The translations under genes were made by a program, and so were the position numbers. A DNA stretch of 29,748 nucleotides, from assembly GCA_903868035.1 (NCBI GenBank), contig CAIPTQ010000372.1, positions 1 through 29,748 of the forward strand, written 5' to 3'. The DNA is from an uncultured Phycisphaerales bacterium. GTDB taxonomy: Bacteria; Planctomycetota; Phycisphaerae; WQYP01. The notes below the pieces were generated by a model. That model was given only the letters and a program-made list of their open reading frames with translations, did no database searches and had not been told where the DNA came from. This document shows positions 8,949 to 16,193 of the stretch, piece by piece. The number at the start of each line of letters is the position of its first letter. Position 1 is the first letter of the stretch.

Positions 8949-10733
8949 TTACTTGGGCGCGTGCAACTTCACGAGGTCCGCGATGCACGCGGCATCGGGA
9001 CGCGGGGCGCCTATCTTCAGGAAGACGACGCCGTGGCGCGGCACCTCGGCGGAGATGACATCGCTCGCGGGGTCGAGGTTCTTGAGCTGCCAGATGTCCC
9101 GCACGGGAACCGGACCCGGGATGGTCGTCTTGAGGCCGGCGGCGAGATCCTTCAGGGAGATGGAGACTTTGCCCGGGGCGTTATCCAGGTTGAAGAGGCC
9201 CACGGCATAGGTGCCGTCGAGCAGCGGGCGGGCCCAGACCTGTTTGGGCGCGTTGTTCTGCGGATTGCCGGCGCCGCCGCGTCCGCGTCCGCGGGCCGGA
9301 GCCGTTCCCGTTGCAGGCGCGGTGGCCGGCGCGGATGCGGGAGCCGGAGCGAGTACCGCGGCGCCGTTGAGGTCCATGGCGGCGATCCGCCAGCCCTGCC
9401 GGCCCGCGGGGTCCTGGTTGACGGCGAGCATTTCGTCGTTGGACATCAGGTTAATCGTGAACTCATCAAGCTGGGTGAGGTCGCAGCCCAAAAGCATGGG
9501 CGCGGCGAGGATGGACCAGAGCGTGATGTGGGTGATCTGCTCGTTCTGGGTCATGCGGTTGGCGCGCGGGGTGTTGCCCCAGCCGACCTTGCCGACGACG
9601 AGCATGTCGGTGTCATTCCAGTGGCCGGGGGCGGCGTATTGCTCGTGGCCGTTTTGGGCGAAGCCGATGTTGGACATGGAGGCCCAGGTGTCGGTGATAT
9701 CGCCGGTGGCGCGCCACAGGTTGCCGTTGATGCCGTCTTCGGCGCCCCATTCCCAGACGTTGCCCCAGCCGTACTGGCAGAGGGAGAGGACGATGTCGCG
9801 GTCTTGTTTGTCGATGGCCTTGCGAAGCACGCGATATGGGGTTTTGAGGTCATCGAAGGCGATGGTGACGGTGTTGTTGATGCGGTAGGTCTTGGTGTCC
9901 TCCGGCGTGGCGCGCCGCACAACATTGGTGTAATTGCACCAGTCATACTTGATGTAATCGACGCCCCAGGAAGCCCAGGAGGTGGCATCCTGTTCCTCGT
10001 GCTGCCAGGAGGCGCAATAGCCGCCGCAGGTGGTGGGGCCGGGTCCGGAGTAGATGCCGAACTTGAGGCCCTTGGAGTGGATGTAATCGCCGAGGGCCTT
10101 CATGTTGGGGAATTTGTTGTTGACGATGATGGTGCCGTCGGCATTGCGGGTATTGGGGCCGCTGCCTTGGATTTCCCAGCCGTCATCGATGTTGACGTAC
10201 TGGAAGCCGTGGTTGACGAGGCCGGAGTTGAAGAAGCCGTCGGCGGCGGCGCGGACGCGGGCGTCGGAGACGGTGAGGCCCCAGCAGTTCCAGGAATTCC
10301 AGCCCAGGGGCGGGGTGAGGGCGAGTTTGTGGTCGCCGACGACCAGGACGATTTGCTTGGTGGCTTCGCCCTGGGCGTTTTTCACATGGAAGGTGGTGGC
10401 GGTGGAGACGGGGGTTTTGAGCGTGCCGGTGATGACGCCGGTCTGGGCGTCAAGGGTCAGGCCCGCGGGGAGGTTGTCGGCGGAGTAGGTGAGCGGGGCG
10501 TCGCCCGTGGCGGGGAGTTTGTAGAGAAAGATATGGCCGAGGTTGCCCGAGGCGATGCGCGGGCCGTTGATTTGTGGTTTGCCATCGGCGGGGATGGACT
10601 TGGGCAGCATGACGGGAGCTTCCGCCGGAGCCGCCGCACCGCCACCGCCGCCGCCGCCGCCCGCCGCGGCAAACGCCAGCGTGGTCGCCGCCAAAACCGC
10701 GGCCGTCAGGATGAGCGTGGATTTCTGGGACAT
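8949..10733 (-). CDS. Secreted GH27 alpha-galactosidase (594 aa)
   Basis: Hydrolyses terminal alpha-galactosyl residues with retention. A signal peptide (residues 1-23) is followed by a Gly/Ala-rich stretch (25-40) and a small Ig-like/putative-Ig domain (about 52-132). The GH27 barrel begins LTPPLGWNSWNCWG (139-152). VNIDDGW (180-186) and YIKYDWCN place the nucleophile at D264. WRATGDITDTW places the acid/base at D345, by alignment with D170 and D231 of human alpha-Gal A. GHWNDTDMLVVG (370-381) is the conserved substrate loop. A Pro/Ala/Arg/Gly-rich insert (462-492) precedes the C-terminal beta-sandwich. Start ATG at 10733 has GGAGT (10741-10745) 7 nt upstream. Alpha-N-acetylgalactosaminidase or isomaltodextranase activity also occurs in GH27 and cannot be excluded. 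Confidence 0.93.
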   Translation of the reverse strand: MSQKSTLILTAAVLAATTLAFAAAGGGGGGGGAAAPAEAPVMLPKSIPADGKPQINGPRIASGNLGHIFLYKLPATGDAPLTYSADNLPAGLTLDAQTGVITGTLKTPVSTATTFHVKNAQGEATKQIVLVVGDHKLALTPPLGWNSWNCWGLTVSDARVRAAADGFFNSGLVNHGFQYVNIDDGWEIQGSGPNTRNADGTIIVNNKFPNMKALGDYIHSKGLKFGIYSGPGPTTCGGYCASWQHEEQDATSWASWGVDYIKYDWCNYTNVVRRATPEDTKTYRINNTVTIAFDDLKTPYRVLRKAIDKQDRDIVLSLCQYGWGNVWEWGAEDGINGNLWRATGDITDTWASMSNIGFAQNGHEQYAAPGHWNDTDMLVVGKVGWGNTPRANRMTQNEQITHITLWSILAAPMLLGCDLTQLDEFTINLMSNDEMLAVNQDPAGRQGWRIAAMDLNGAAVLAPAPASAPATAPATGTAPARGRGRGGAGNPQNNAPKQVWARPLLDGTYAVGLFNLDNAPGKVSISLKDLAAGLKTTIPGPVPVRDIWQLKNLDPASDVISAEVPRHGVVFLKIGAPRPDAACIADLVKLHAPK

Positions 10734-10955
10734 GAGCGTTACTCCATTTCAGAACTTTGTTATTCCAAATAGACAGGCGTGTGGTTTACTCAGACCATTT
10801 GCGTTCCAAGACCCGCACTGCCGGTGATTCTAACCGGGCTTCATCCGTACGTGCAAAATGGATCAAAGAAGGCCTCCCCCGCAATTCCGCCGGCGCGGGC
10901 TTTCACTGCCCTTCCCCAGCGGGTAGCTTATACTCCCGTTATCAGGAGAAGAATC
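10734..10955. other. Divergent intergenic region between GH27 and the SUMF1-domain gene
   Basis: 222 bp with no gene. An in-frame upstream extension of the SUMF1 gene to 10779 encodes no signal or domain and was rejected. TATACT at 10931-10936 resembles a -10 element for the plus-strand gene, but no good -35 lies at the right spacing. Confidence 0.45.
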
Positions 10956-11957
10956 ATGCGCAAGACCCTTGGCATGGCCCTATTCGCGCTCGCCACCTTC
11001 ATAGTATTCGTCTGTGCTTCCGCCCCCGCTCCAGTCCCCACGCGTCCCGCTCCGCTGCCCGCCCCGCTGGTCCCCCCGCGTCCCGCCGCGGCGGGCAAGG
11101 ACTTGACGCTGGACCTGGGCGGCATCGTTTCGCTCAAGCTCGTGCGCATACCCGCCGGCAAGTTCCAGATGGGCAGTCCCCTGACGGAAAAGGACCGCAA
11201 CACCGATGAACTCCCGCATACCGTGACCATCAGCAAGCCGTTCTACCTGGGCGTCACCCATGTGACCGTCAACCAGTTCACGGCCTTCGTCAACGACAGC
11301 GACTACAAAACCGACGCCGAAAAAGATGGCAATGCCGTCGGCATCGCCGTCAAGGACGGCAAAATCACCTCCGGCATGGTCAACGGCTGCTCCTGGCGCA
11401 ACCCCAGCTTCGTACAAAAAGGCGATCATCCCGTCGTCCAGGTTTCCTGGAACGACGCCCAGGCCTTCTGCAACTGGCTCGCCAAAAAGAGCGGCAAGAC
11501 CGTCACGCTCCCCACCGAAGCCCAGTGGGAGTACGCCTGCCGGGCGGGCACCAAAACCACCTATCCCTGGGGCGACAACCCCGACGACGGCAAGGGCTGG
11601 GCCAACTGCGCCGATCTGAGTTTGAAAAAAACGCTGCCTAACGAACTGGCCATGGCCTTTTTCACCTGGGACGACGGCTTTGACTTCACTTCCCCCGGCG
11701 CCAGTTTCAAGGCCAATGCCTTCGGCCTTTATGACATGATCGGCAATGCGTGGCAGTGGTGCCAGGATCGCTACGGGGACTATGGCAAGGCCGCCGTCAC
11801 CGATCCCGCCGGGCCCGCCGCCGGCACGCTCCGCGTCCTGCGCGGCGGCTCCTGGTACTACGGTCCCAAGGACTGCCGCGCGGCCCACCGCACCGGCTAC
11901 ATCCCCACGTACCGCTTCGGCAGCTTCGGCTTCCGCGTGGCCGCGACCGTGGACTGA
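10956..11957 (+). CDS. Secreted SUMF1/FGE-sulfatase-domain protein, likely not a formylglycine generator (333 aa)
   Basis: A signal peptide (residues 1-22) and Pro/Ala-rich spacer (23-47) lead to a full SUMF1 domain (about 55-330). Motifs seen: VRIPAGKFQMGS (63-74), HPVVQVSWNDAQAFCNWL (158-175), LPTEAQWEYACRAG (185-198), FGLYDMIGNAWQWC (256-269) and RVLRGGSWYYGPKDCR (293-308). In true formylglycine-generating enzymes the block after GGS holds two active-site cysteines. Here the first is replaced by tyrosine (GGSWYY) and only C307 remains, so sulfatase activation is improbable and a binding or structural role is more likely. Start: AGGAG at 10944-10948 sits 7 nt before ATG 10956. No sulfatase gene lies in the window. 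Confidence 0.88.
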   Translation: MRKTLGMALFALATFIVFVCASAPAPVPTRPAPLPAPLVPPRPAAAGKDLTLDLGGIVSLKLVRIPAGKFQMGSPLTEKDRNTDELPHTVTISKPFYLGVTHVTVNQFTAFVNDSDYKTDAEKDGNAVGIAVKDGKITSGMVNGCSWRNPSFVQKGDHPVVQVSWNDAQAFCNWLAKKSGKTVTLPTEAQWEYACRAGTKTTYPWGDNPDDGKGWANCADLSLKKTLPNELAMAFFTWDDGFDFTSPGASFKANAFGLYDMIGNAWQWCQDRYGDYGKAAVTDPAGPAAGTLRVLRGGSWYYGPKDCRAAHRTGYIPTYRFGSFGFRVAATVD

Positions 11958-11986
11958 GTTCACAACCTTTCGCCTTCGGCTACAAT

Positions 11987-12010
11987 TTGCGCCATCGCTT
12001 GCGCCATCGC
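11987..12010. repeat. 12-bp direct repeat in tandem (TTGCGCCATCGC x2)
   Basis: Two perfect adjacent copies in the 72-bp gap upstream of the 497-aa hypothetical. The period is 12, not 7, so it is not counted with the heptamer arrays. Confidence 0.85.
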
Positions 12011-12029
12011 CACTCGCAGGATTCCCGGC

Positions 12030-13523
12030 ATGCATGTCAACCGTTCCATAATGCCTCACACCCTCGCCGCCGCGTCCTGCCTGGCGCTCTCCGCCCTGGC
12101 CGCCGCCCAGACCGCGCCCGCGCCCGCATCCGCCCCTACGATCATCTACCAAAGCCAATACGCCGATCCCAAAAACCTCGCCCTCTGGTCCAAGCCCCAG
12201 ACCGACAACAGCGCTGGCACCCTATTCCTGGGCAGGTTCTACAACGTCACCGAATCCCTCGCCCTGCCGCCATTGCCCCCCCATGCATTCGTGCGCCTGC
12301 GGGCGCAGCTTTGCATCCTGGACTCCTGGGATGGCAACGCCCCCGGCGATGGACCCGACCAACTCGCCATTCGCCTGGGCGATGGGCGCACGCTTCTGCA
12401 ATCCACCTTCACCATCTACGGCCCCAACGACAAACGCATCACCGCTCCGCCCAAGCAGAGCTTCCCCGACAACTACGGCACCGGCAGCTATCCGGGCCTC
12501 ACCGGCGCCGAAGCCGCCGATGTGAAATGGCTTCCCAAAAGCAAGGAAACCTGGGGCGGCAATGCCGTCTACACCGTGGAGTTCACCTTTCCGCACACCG
12601 CCAGGGATTTGCGGATCGACTTTCGCTCCGCGCTCATCGACAGCCAGCCGACGATCGACAACGAATCCTGGGGCCTGGGGAATGTCGAAGTGGCCGTGCT
12701 CCCGGAGGCGCCCGTCAAACTGACCCTGGAGCAGGTGCGCGAACTGATCGCCGGCCTGCGCGCCGACGAGCCTGTGGCGGCCAACAAGGCGCTGGGCGTG
12801 CTGATTTCCGCCGGCGACGGCGTCGTGGACACCATTCAGAAAGGCCTCGAGTCCCCGACCCCGGTTGCCGCCGAGCACGTGGCGGCATTGATCAAGCAGT
12901 TGGACGACGACAAGTATGCCGCGCGCGAGGCCGCCCAGAAGGAACTGGAAGCCGGCGGCCGCGATACTTTGGCCTTGTGTGCCCAGGCCCTCCAGGCCGG
13001 CCCGCCCCCGGAGGCCGAAACCCGGCTCCAGTTGATCGTCCGGAAGCTTCAAAGCCACGGCATCAACAAGCTGGACCAGCGGCTCGGGCGCGTGCTGGAG
13101 ATCATCGGCTCAAACAAGGCGCTGGCGCTCCGCGCGCGGCTCTATGCCGCCCCGCCTCTGCCCGACATGGACGCGATTCGGCAGGTTCTCAAGGTGGATT
13201 CCGCGGACGAATGGATGGTGCTCAGCGTGAAGATCAGCCAGGTGATGACCTTACTCAGCGATCCAGCGTATGCCGTCGCCCTCCGCGACGCCTCGGCCCG
13301 GGCCAACATGAGTCCGGAAATGCAGAACCTCAGGACGCTGTTGCAGGGTACGGTGTCGGACGCCGCATTGAAAACGGCGATGGTCGCGGTCCGGGCGCAG
13401 CGCGGCCCGTCCATCCTCGATCCGGCGCTCCAACTAGCCCTCGACACCGCGCGGAACAACCTGCGGAAAGTGCTCACCATCCGCCAGGAAGCCGCCCTGA
13501 TGACGCTGAATATCCTTGAGTAA
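12030..13523 (+). CDS. Secreted hypothetical: beta-sandwich (DSWDG) domain plus helical repeat region (497 aa)
   Basis: Function not recognised. Residues 1-27 are a signal peptide (cut near AAAQ). Residues 36-225 look like a beta-sandwich: hydrophobic-alternating strands, the acidic motif DSWDGNAPGDGPDQ (98-111) and closing WGLGNVEV (214-221). This resembles lectin or calcium-binding sandwich domains of planctomycete exported proteins. Residues 230-497 are helical, with LDDDKYAAREAAQKELEAGG (291-310), a segment like the HEAT-type repeats found in many planctomycete proteins. AGGA at 12018-12021 lies 8 nt before ATG 12030; a second ATG at codon 8 is also possible. It lies 72 nt after the SUMF1 gene on the same strand and may be cotranscribed. 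A binding or scaffold role is inference. Confidence 0.75.
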   Translation: MHVNRSIMPHTLAAASCLALSALAAAQTAPAPASAPTIIYQSQYADPKNLALWSKPQTDNSAGTLFLGRFYNVTESLALPPLPPHAFVRLRAQLCILDSWDGNAPGDGPDQLAIRLGDGRTLLQSTFTIYGPNDKRITAPPKQSFPDNYGTGSYPGLTGAEAADVKWLPKSKETWGGNAVYTVEFTFPHTARDLRIDFRSALIDSQPTIDNESWGLGNVEVAVLPEAPVKLTLEQVRELIAGLRADEPVAANKALGVLISAGDGVVDTIQKGLESPTPVAAEHVAALIKQLDDDKYAAREAAQKELEAGGRDTLALCAQALQAGPPPEAETRLQLIVRKLQSHGINKLDQRLGRVLEIIGSNKALALRARLYAAPPLPDMDAIRQVLKVDSADEWMVLSVKISQVMTLLSDPAYAVALRDASARANMSPEMQNLRTLLQGTVSDAALKTAMVAVRAQRGPSILDPALQLALDTARNNLRKVLTIRQEAALMTLNILE

Positions 13524-13533
13524 CTTACGAACG

Positions 13534-13554
13534 CACTGACCACTAACCACTGTT
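13534..13554. repeat. Short heptameric tandem array, unit CACTRAC
   Basis: CACTGAC (13534-13540), CACTAAC (13541-13547) and CACTGTT (13548-13554), three consecutive 7-bp units. They occupy most of the 39-bp gap between the 497-aa gene and the GNAT gene and end 8 nt before the ATG. Three units alone could be chance; the shared period with the other two arrays raises the interest. Confidence 0.65.
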
Positions 13555-13562
13555 TGAGCCCC

Positions 13563-14096
13563 ATGCCCACCGTCGAAACCCTGTTCACGCCGCGCCTGGC
13601 CCTCCGCCCCTTCGCTCCCGAGGATCGCTCCGCCCTGCTGGCCCTCCATGGCGACCCGCAGGTCATGCGCTACTACGGCGAAGCCCTCAGCCCCGCCCAG
13701 GTGGACATCGTACACGACTGCCACGTCCATTGCCGGGATAAGTCCTATTGGGCCTGGGCCGTCGGCCTGCGCGATGTCCCGGCCTGCTTCGGTCAGATCA
13801 CCGCCCGGCCCGTCGAATGGGACGGCCAACAGTGGATCGAACTCGGTTGGCTCCTCCTGCCCGGACGCTGGCGCCGCGGCTACGCCACCGAAGCCGTCCG
13901 CCAGGTCATCCGCCACGGCACCGTGGATCTGGGCTGGAAAAAAATGCTGGCCAGCGCCGACGCGCGCAACCTTCCCTCGCTGCGCGTGATGATAAAAAAC
14001 GGCATGACCTTCGCCCGGGAGGAAAAGGACTCTTACGGTCGCTTGCGGCGGACGTACACCATGACGGACGGCCCGGCGCTCAACGCTCCACCGTAA
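13563..14096 (+). CDS. GNAT-family N-acetyltransferase, RimJ/RimL type (177 aa)
   Basis: Transfers an acetyl group from acetyl-CoA to an amine; the substrate is unknown. The N-terminus (TLFTPRLALRPFAPEDRSAL, about 6-25) is the classic start of the RimJ/RimL group. IELGWLLLPGRWRRGYATEAVRQVI (about 91-115) contains the acetyl-CoA pyrophosphate loop, R-R-G-Y-A. NLPSLRVMIKNGMTFARE (about 141-158) is the conserved N-x-x-S-x-x-x-x-x-x-x-G-M segment. Length is typical. I chose ATG 13563 over an in-frame TTG at 13554, because the TTG overlaps the heptamer array. No strong ribosome site is visible with either start. The stop is 37 nt from the convergent GH35 stop. Confidence 0.9.
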   Translation: MPTVETLFTPRLALRPFAPEDRSALLALHGDPQVMRYYGEALSPAQVDIVHDCHVHCRDKSYWAWAVGLRDVPACFGQITARPVEWDGQQWIELGWLLLPGRWRRGYATEAVRQVIRHGTVDLGWKKMLASADARNLPSLRVMIKNGMTFAREEKDSYGRLRRTYTMTDGPALNAPP

Positions 14097-14133
14097 TCAT
14101 GGCGCATCGCTCTTGGGTACACGGCGATTCGGC

Positions 14134-15972
14134 TCAGCGATACTGATAGAACGTGACGCGCCACACCGTCGGCGCGTCATTCGGCGACCACGGGGCGTTC
14201 CAGCGGCCGCGGGAGCCCAGCGGAATCTCGGTGCCGGCCTGTTTATTGGCGGCCGCGCCCGACAGGTCGTAGCCGATGCCCATGATGTCATCGCCGTTGA
14301 GCCGGTGCGACATGATCCATTTGCCGTTGCTGAAATAGCCGCGGTCGATGGTGGCCGGCGCGGCGATTTTGCCGGGGATTTTCGGGGACACCCGGAACGG
14401 GAAGATGTCATTGGTGGCGAAGTAGTATTCATCGGGCGCGGTGTTGATGATGAGCACGAAGGGATTGTCCAGGAAGGCGAGGGCTTCCGCGCCGCCGCCG
14501 CCGGCGGGGCGCGAAGCGGCGGCCGCCGTGGTGGCCCGGCCGGTGCCGGAGCGGGAGCCGGGGACCGGGGTGAAATCGAGCACGTAGTCGCCCATTTCGA
14601 CCTTGCCGGGCGTTTTGCCGGGCGTCAGCTCAATCAGCTTGATCGCGCCCTTCTTGCCCTGCGCTTCCGCGAGCGCGCCGGATATCGAGTTGATGAATCC
14701 ATAGGTCCGCCCCCACGCGCTCTCCGGCATGATCGGGCGGTTGCCATCGACCCCGAACGGCGAGAAACACAGCGCGTTGAGTTCCGTGAAGGCCTTCCAG
14801 CAATTGGCCGCGATCAGTCTGGTTTCCGGGTTGAACGCCGGGTTGCCGTTGCGGGCGTATTCCTGAATGACCTGGGCGTAAGCATCCAGATAGATGTCCG
14901 GCGCGAGGATGTCGATCGCCGGCGCCCCGGCGCGCCAGATGTCATGCACCCGCGACACGGGGCCGCCGCTGGGATAATCGCCGGGCCCCACGTCCTTGAG
15001 CTGCACAATCCAGGCGTTGACGTACATCGGGATGTTGTATTCCTTCTTGCCTTGTGCGGCGACGTATCCGATGTACTGGGCGTAGTTCCAGGCCATGAAA
15101 ATTTCATCGGTATGGGTGAGCAAATCCACCCCGGCGGGCCGGTCGGGGAGGGTGTTGCCGGGGTTGGGCAGCGGCGGTCGGTTGGCCGGCCGCGGGACGT
15201 TCTTGCCGAAGACTTCCTCCCACGTGCCGCTGGTCTTGCCGCCGGCGGCGAGCCAGATCTTCTTCAATTCCGGCAGCAGGTTCTCCTTGTGCGCCTGGAG
15301 ATAATCCATCAATTCCCTGGGCACCGGCCCCGCGAACGCCTTGTTGGCCGCCGGGCCAAAGTCGCGCGAGGACCCCAGCACCCCCGCTTCGTTCTCCACC
15401 TGAATCCCGATGACCGTGTGATCCTTGTCCACCTCCCGCACGTGCTTCATGACGGCGGCAAACGCCCGGGCGTCGGCGTCGCGGCTCTCCTGGCTCAGCG
15501 TCGAGAGTATCTCCAGCGAGTGCCCCGCCGCGTTCACCACGCGCGGAAAGCGTTCCTGATTCGCCTTCACCCACTCCGGCGGAAAGTGCGACAGCCCGTT
15601 TTTCCAACTGCCCATCCACAGCAGGATCAGGCGGACCTCGTTGGCCCGCGCGGTTTCGATCTGGTAGTCGATCATCGAGAAGTCAAACTTGCCCTCCTGC
15701 GGCTCGACCAGGTCCCAGGAGACGACGGTGAGGATGGTGTTCAGATTGGCCTTGGCCAGCCGCGCGATCGACTGCTTCATGGCCTGGGGATCCGAGGAAC
15801 TGGTGTTGTTCACTTCCCCCGCCACGCAGATGAACGGCCGGCCGTCCACGATCAGCTTGGTCATGCCGTCGCGCTTTTCCAGGCGGGGCATGTCCGGGGT
15901 GATGGTGCCGGCACAACCGGAGATGAACGCGGTCGCACACGCCAGCAGCCAACATGATGGGATTCGTCGCAT
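14134..15972 (-). CDS. GH35/DUF5597 beta-galactosidase-like lipoprotein (612 aa)
   Basis: A lipoprotein signal with lipobox ISGC (lipidated C20) anchors it in a membrane. Residues 36-125 begin a GH35-type TIM barrel (NLNTILTVVSWDLVEPQEGKFDF is the usual GH35/GH42 strand-2 region). VIGIQVENEAG (187-197) gives acid/base E195, and NPAFNPETR (377-385) gives the likely nucleophile E383. The C-terminal third matches DUF5597 in general layout. This combination is found in Cellvibrio Bgl35A, a beta-galactosidase acting on xyloglucan, so removal of beta-galactose from plant side chains is the best guess. There is a Ser/Ala/Gly-rich insert at 472-494. Start: AAAGG lies about 8 nt upstream of ATG 15972. 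It is divergent from the first GH106 gene across 221 bp. Confidence 0.87.
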   Translation of the reverse strand: MRRIPSCWLLACATAFISGCAGTITPDMPRLEKRDGMTKLIVDGRPFICVAGEVNNTSSSDPQAMKQSIARLAKANLNTILTVVSWDLVEPQEGKFDFSMIDYQIETARANEVRLILLWMGSWKNGLSHFPPEWVKANQERFPRVVNAAGHSLEILSTLSQESRDADARAFAAVMKHVREVDKDHTVIGIQVENEAGVLGSSRDFGPAANKAFAGPVPRELMDYLQAHKENLLPELKKIWLAAGGKTSGTWEEVFGKNVPRPANRPPLPNPGNTLPDRPAGVDLLTHTDEIFMAWNYAQYIGYVAAQGKKEYNIPMYVNAWIVQLKDVGPGDYPSGGPVSRVHDIWRAGAPAIDILAPDIYLDAYAQVIQEYARNGNPAFNPETRLIAANCWKAFTELNALCFSPFGVDGNRPIMPESAWGRTYGFINSISGALAEAQGKKGAIKLIELTPGKTPGKVEMGDYVLDFTPVPGSRSGTGRATTAAAASRPAGGGGAEALAFLDNPFVLIINTAPDEYYFATNDIFPFRVSPKIPGKIAAPATIDRGYFSNGKWIMSHRLNGDDIMGIGYDLSGAAANKQAGTEIPLGSRGRWNAPWSPNDAPTVWRVTFYQYR

Positions 15973-16193
15973 ATTTCTTGCCTTTCTTGCGGAGAAGAGG
16001 AGACATACAGCAGGGGATTAACGGCGGCCTCCTCCCGTCATTGCATTCATTGCCTGGCGCGCGGCGCCAGACCGTTTGGCGCGGGGGTTGCTTGATGGGA
16101 TACTCCCGCCCAGGGGATTGTTGCGGTTGTCCTGCAATCTCCCGATGCGTTGCGCATTAAGCATCATATCTGTCCGGTTTTTTGGAGTAGCTT
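15973..16193. other. Divergent intergenic region between GH35 and the first GH106 gene
   Basis: 221 bp with no gene. It must contain promoters for both directions, but I found no -35/-10 pair of good spacing. Close placement of two enzyme genes suggests a shared control site; none could be identified by eye. Confidence 0.4.

Noticed and set aside
8787..10772. Long plus-strand open frame rich in Gly, Val and Asp
   Set aside because: It is antisense to the GH27 gene, which has full family motifs; high GC with C-ending codons opens the opposite strand.
11750..13519. 589-codon Arg/Gly-rich plus-strand open frame
   Set aside because: Frame-shifted shadow spanning two real genes; no ribosome site and composition typical of out-of-frame GC-rich DNA.
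14113..15957. Long plus-strand open frame of over 600 codons
   Set aside because: Antisense of the GH35 gene, which has a lipobox and catalytic motifs.
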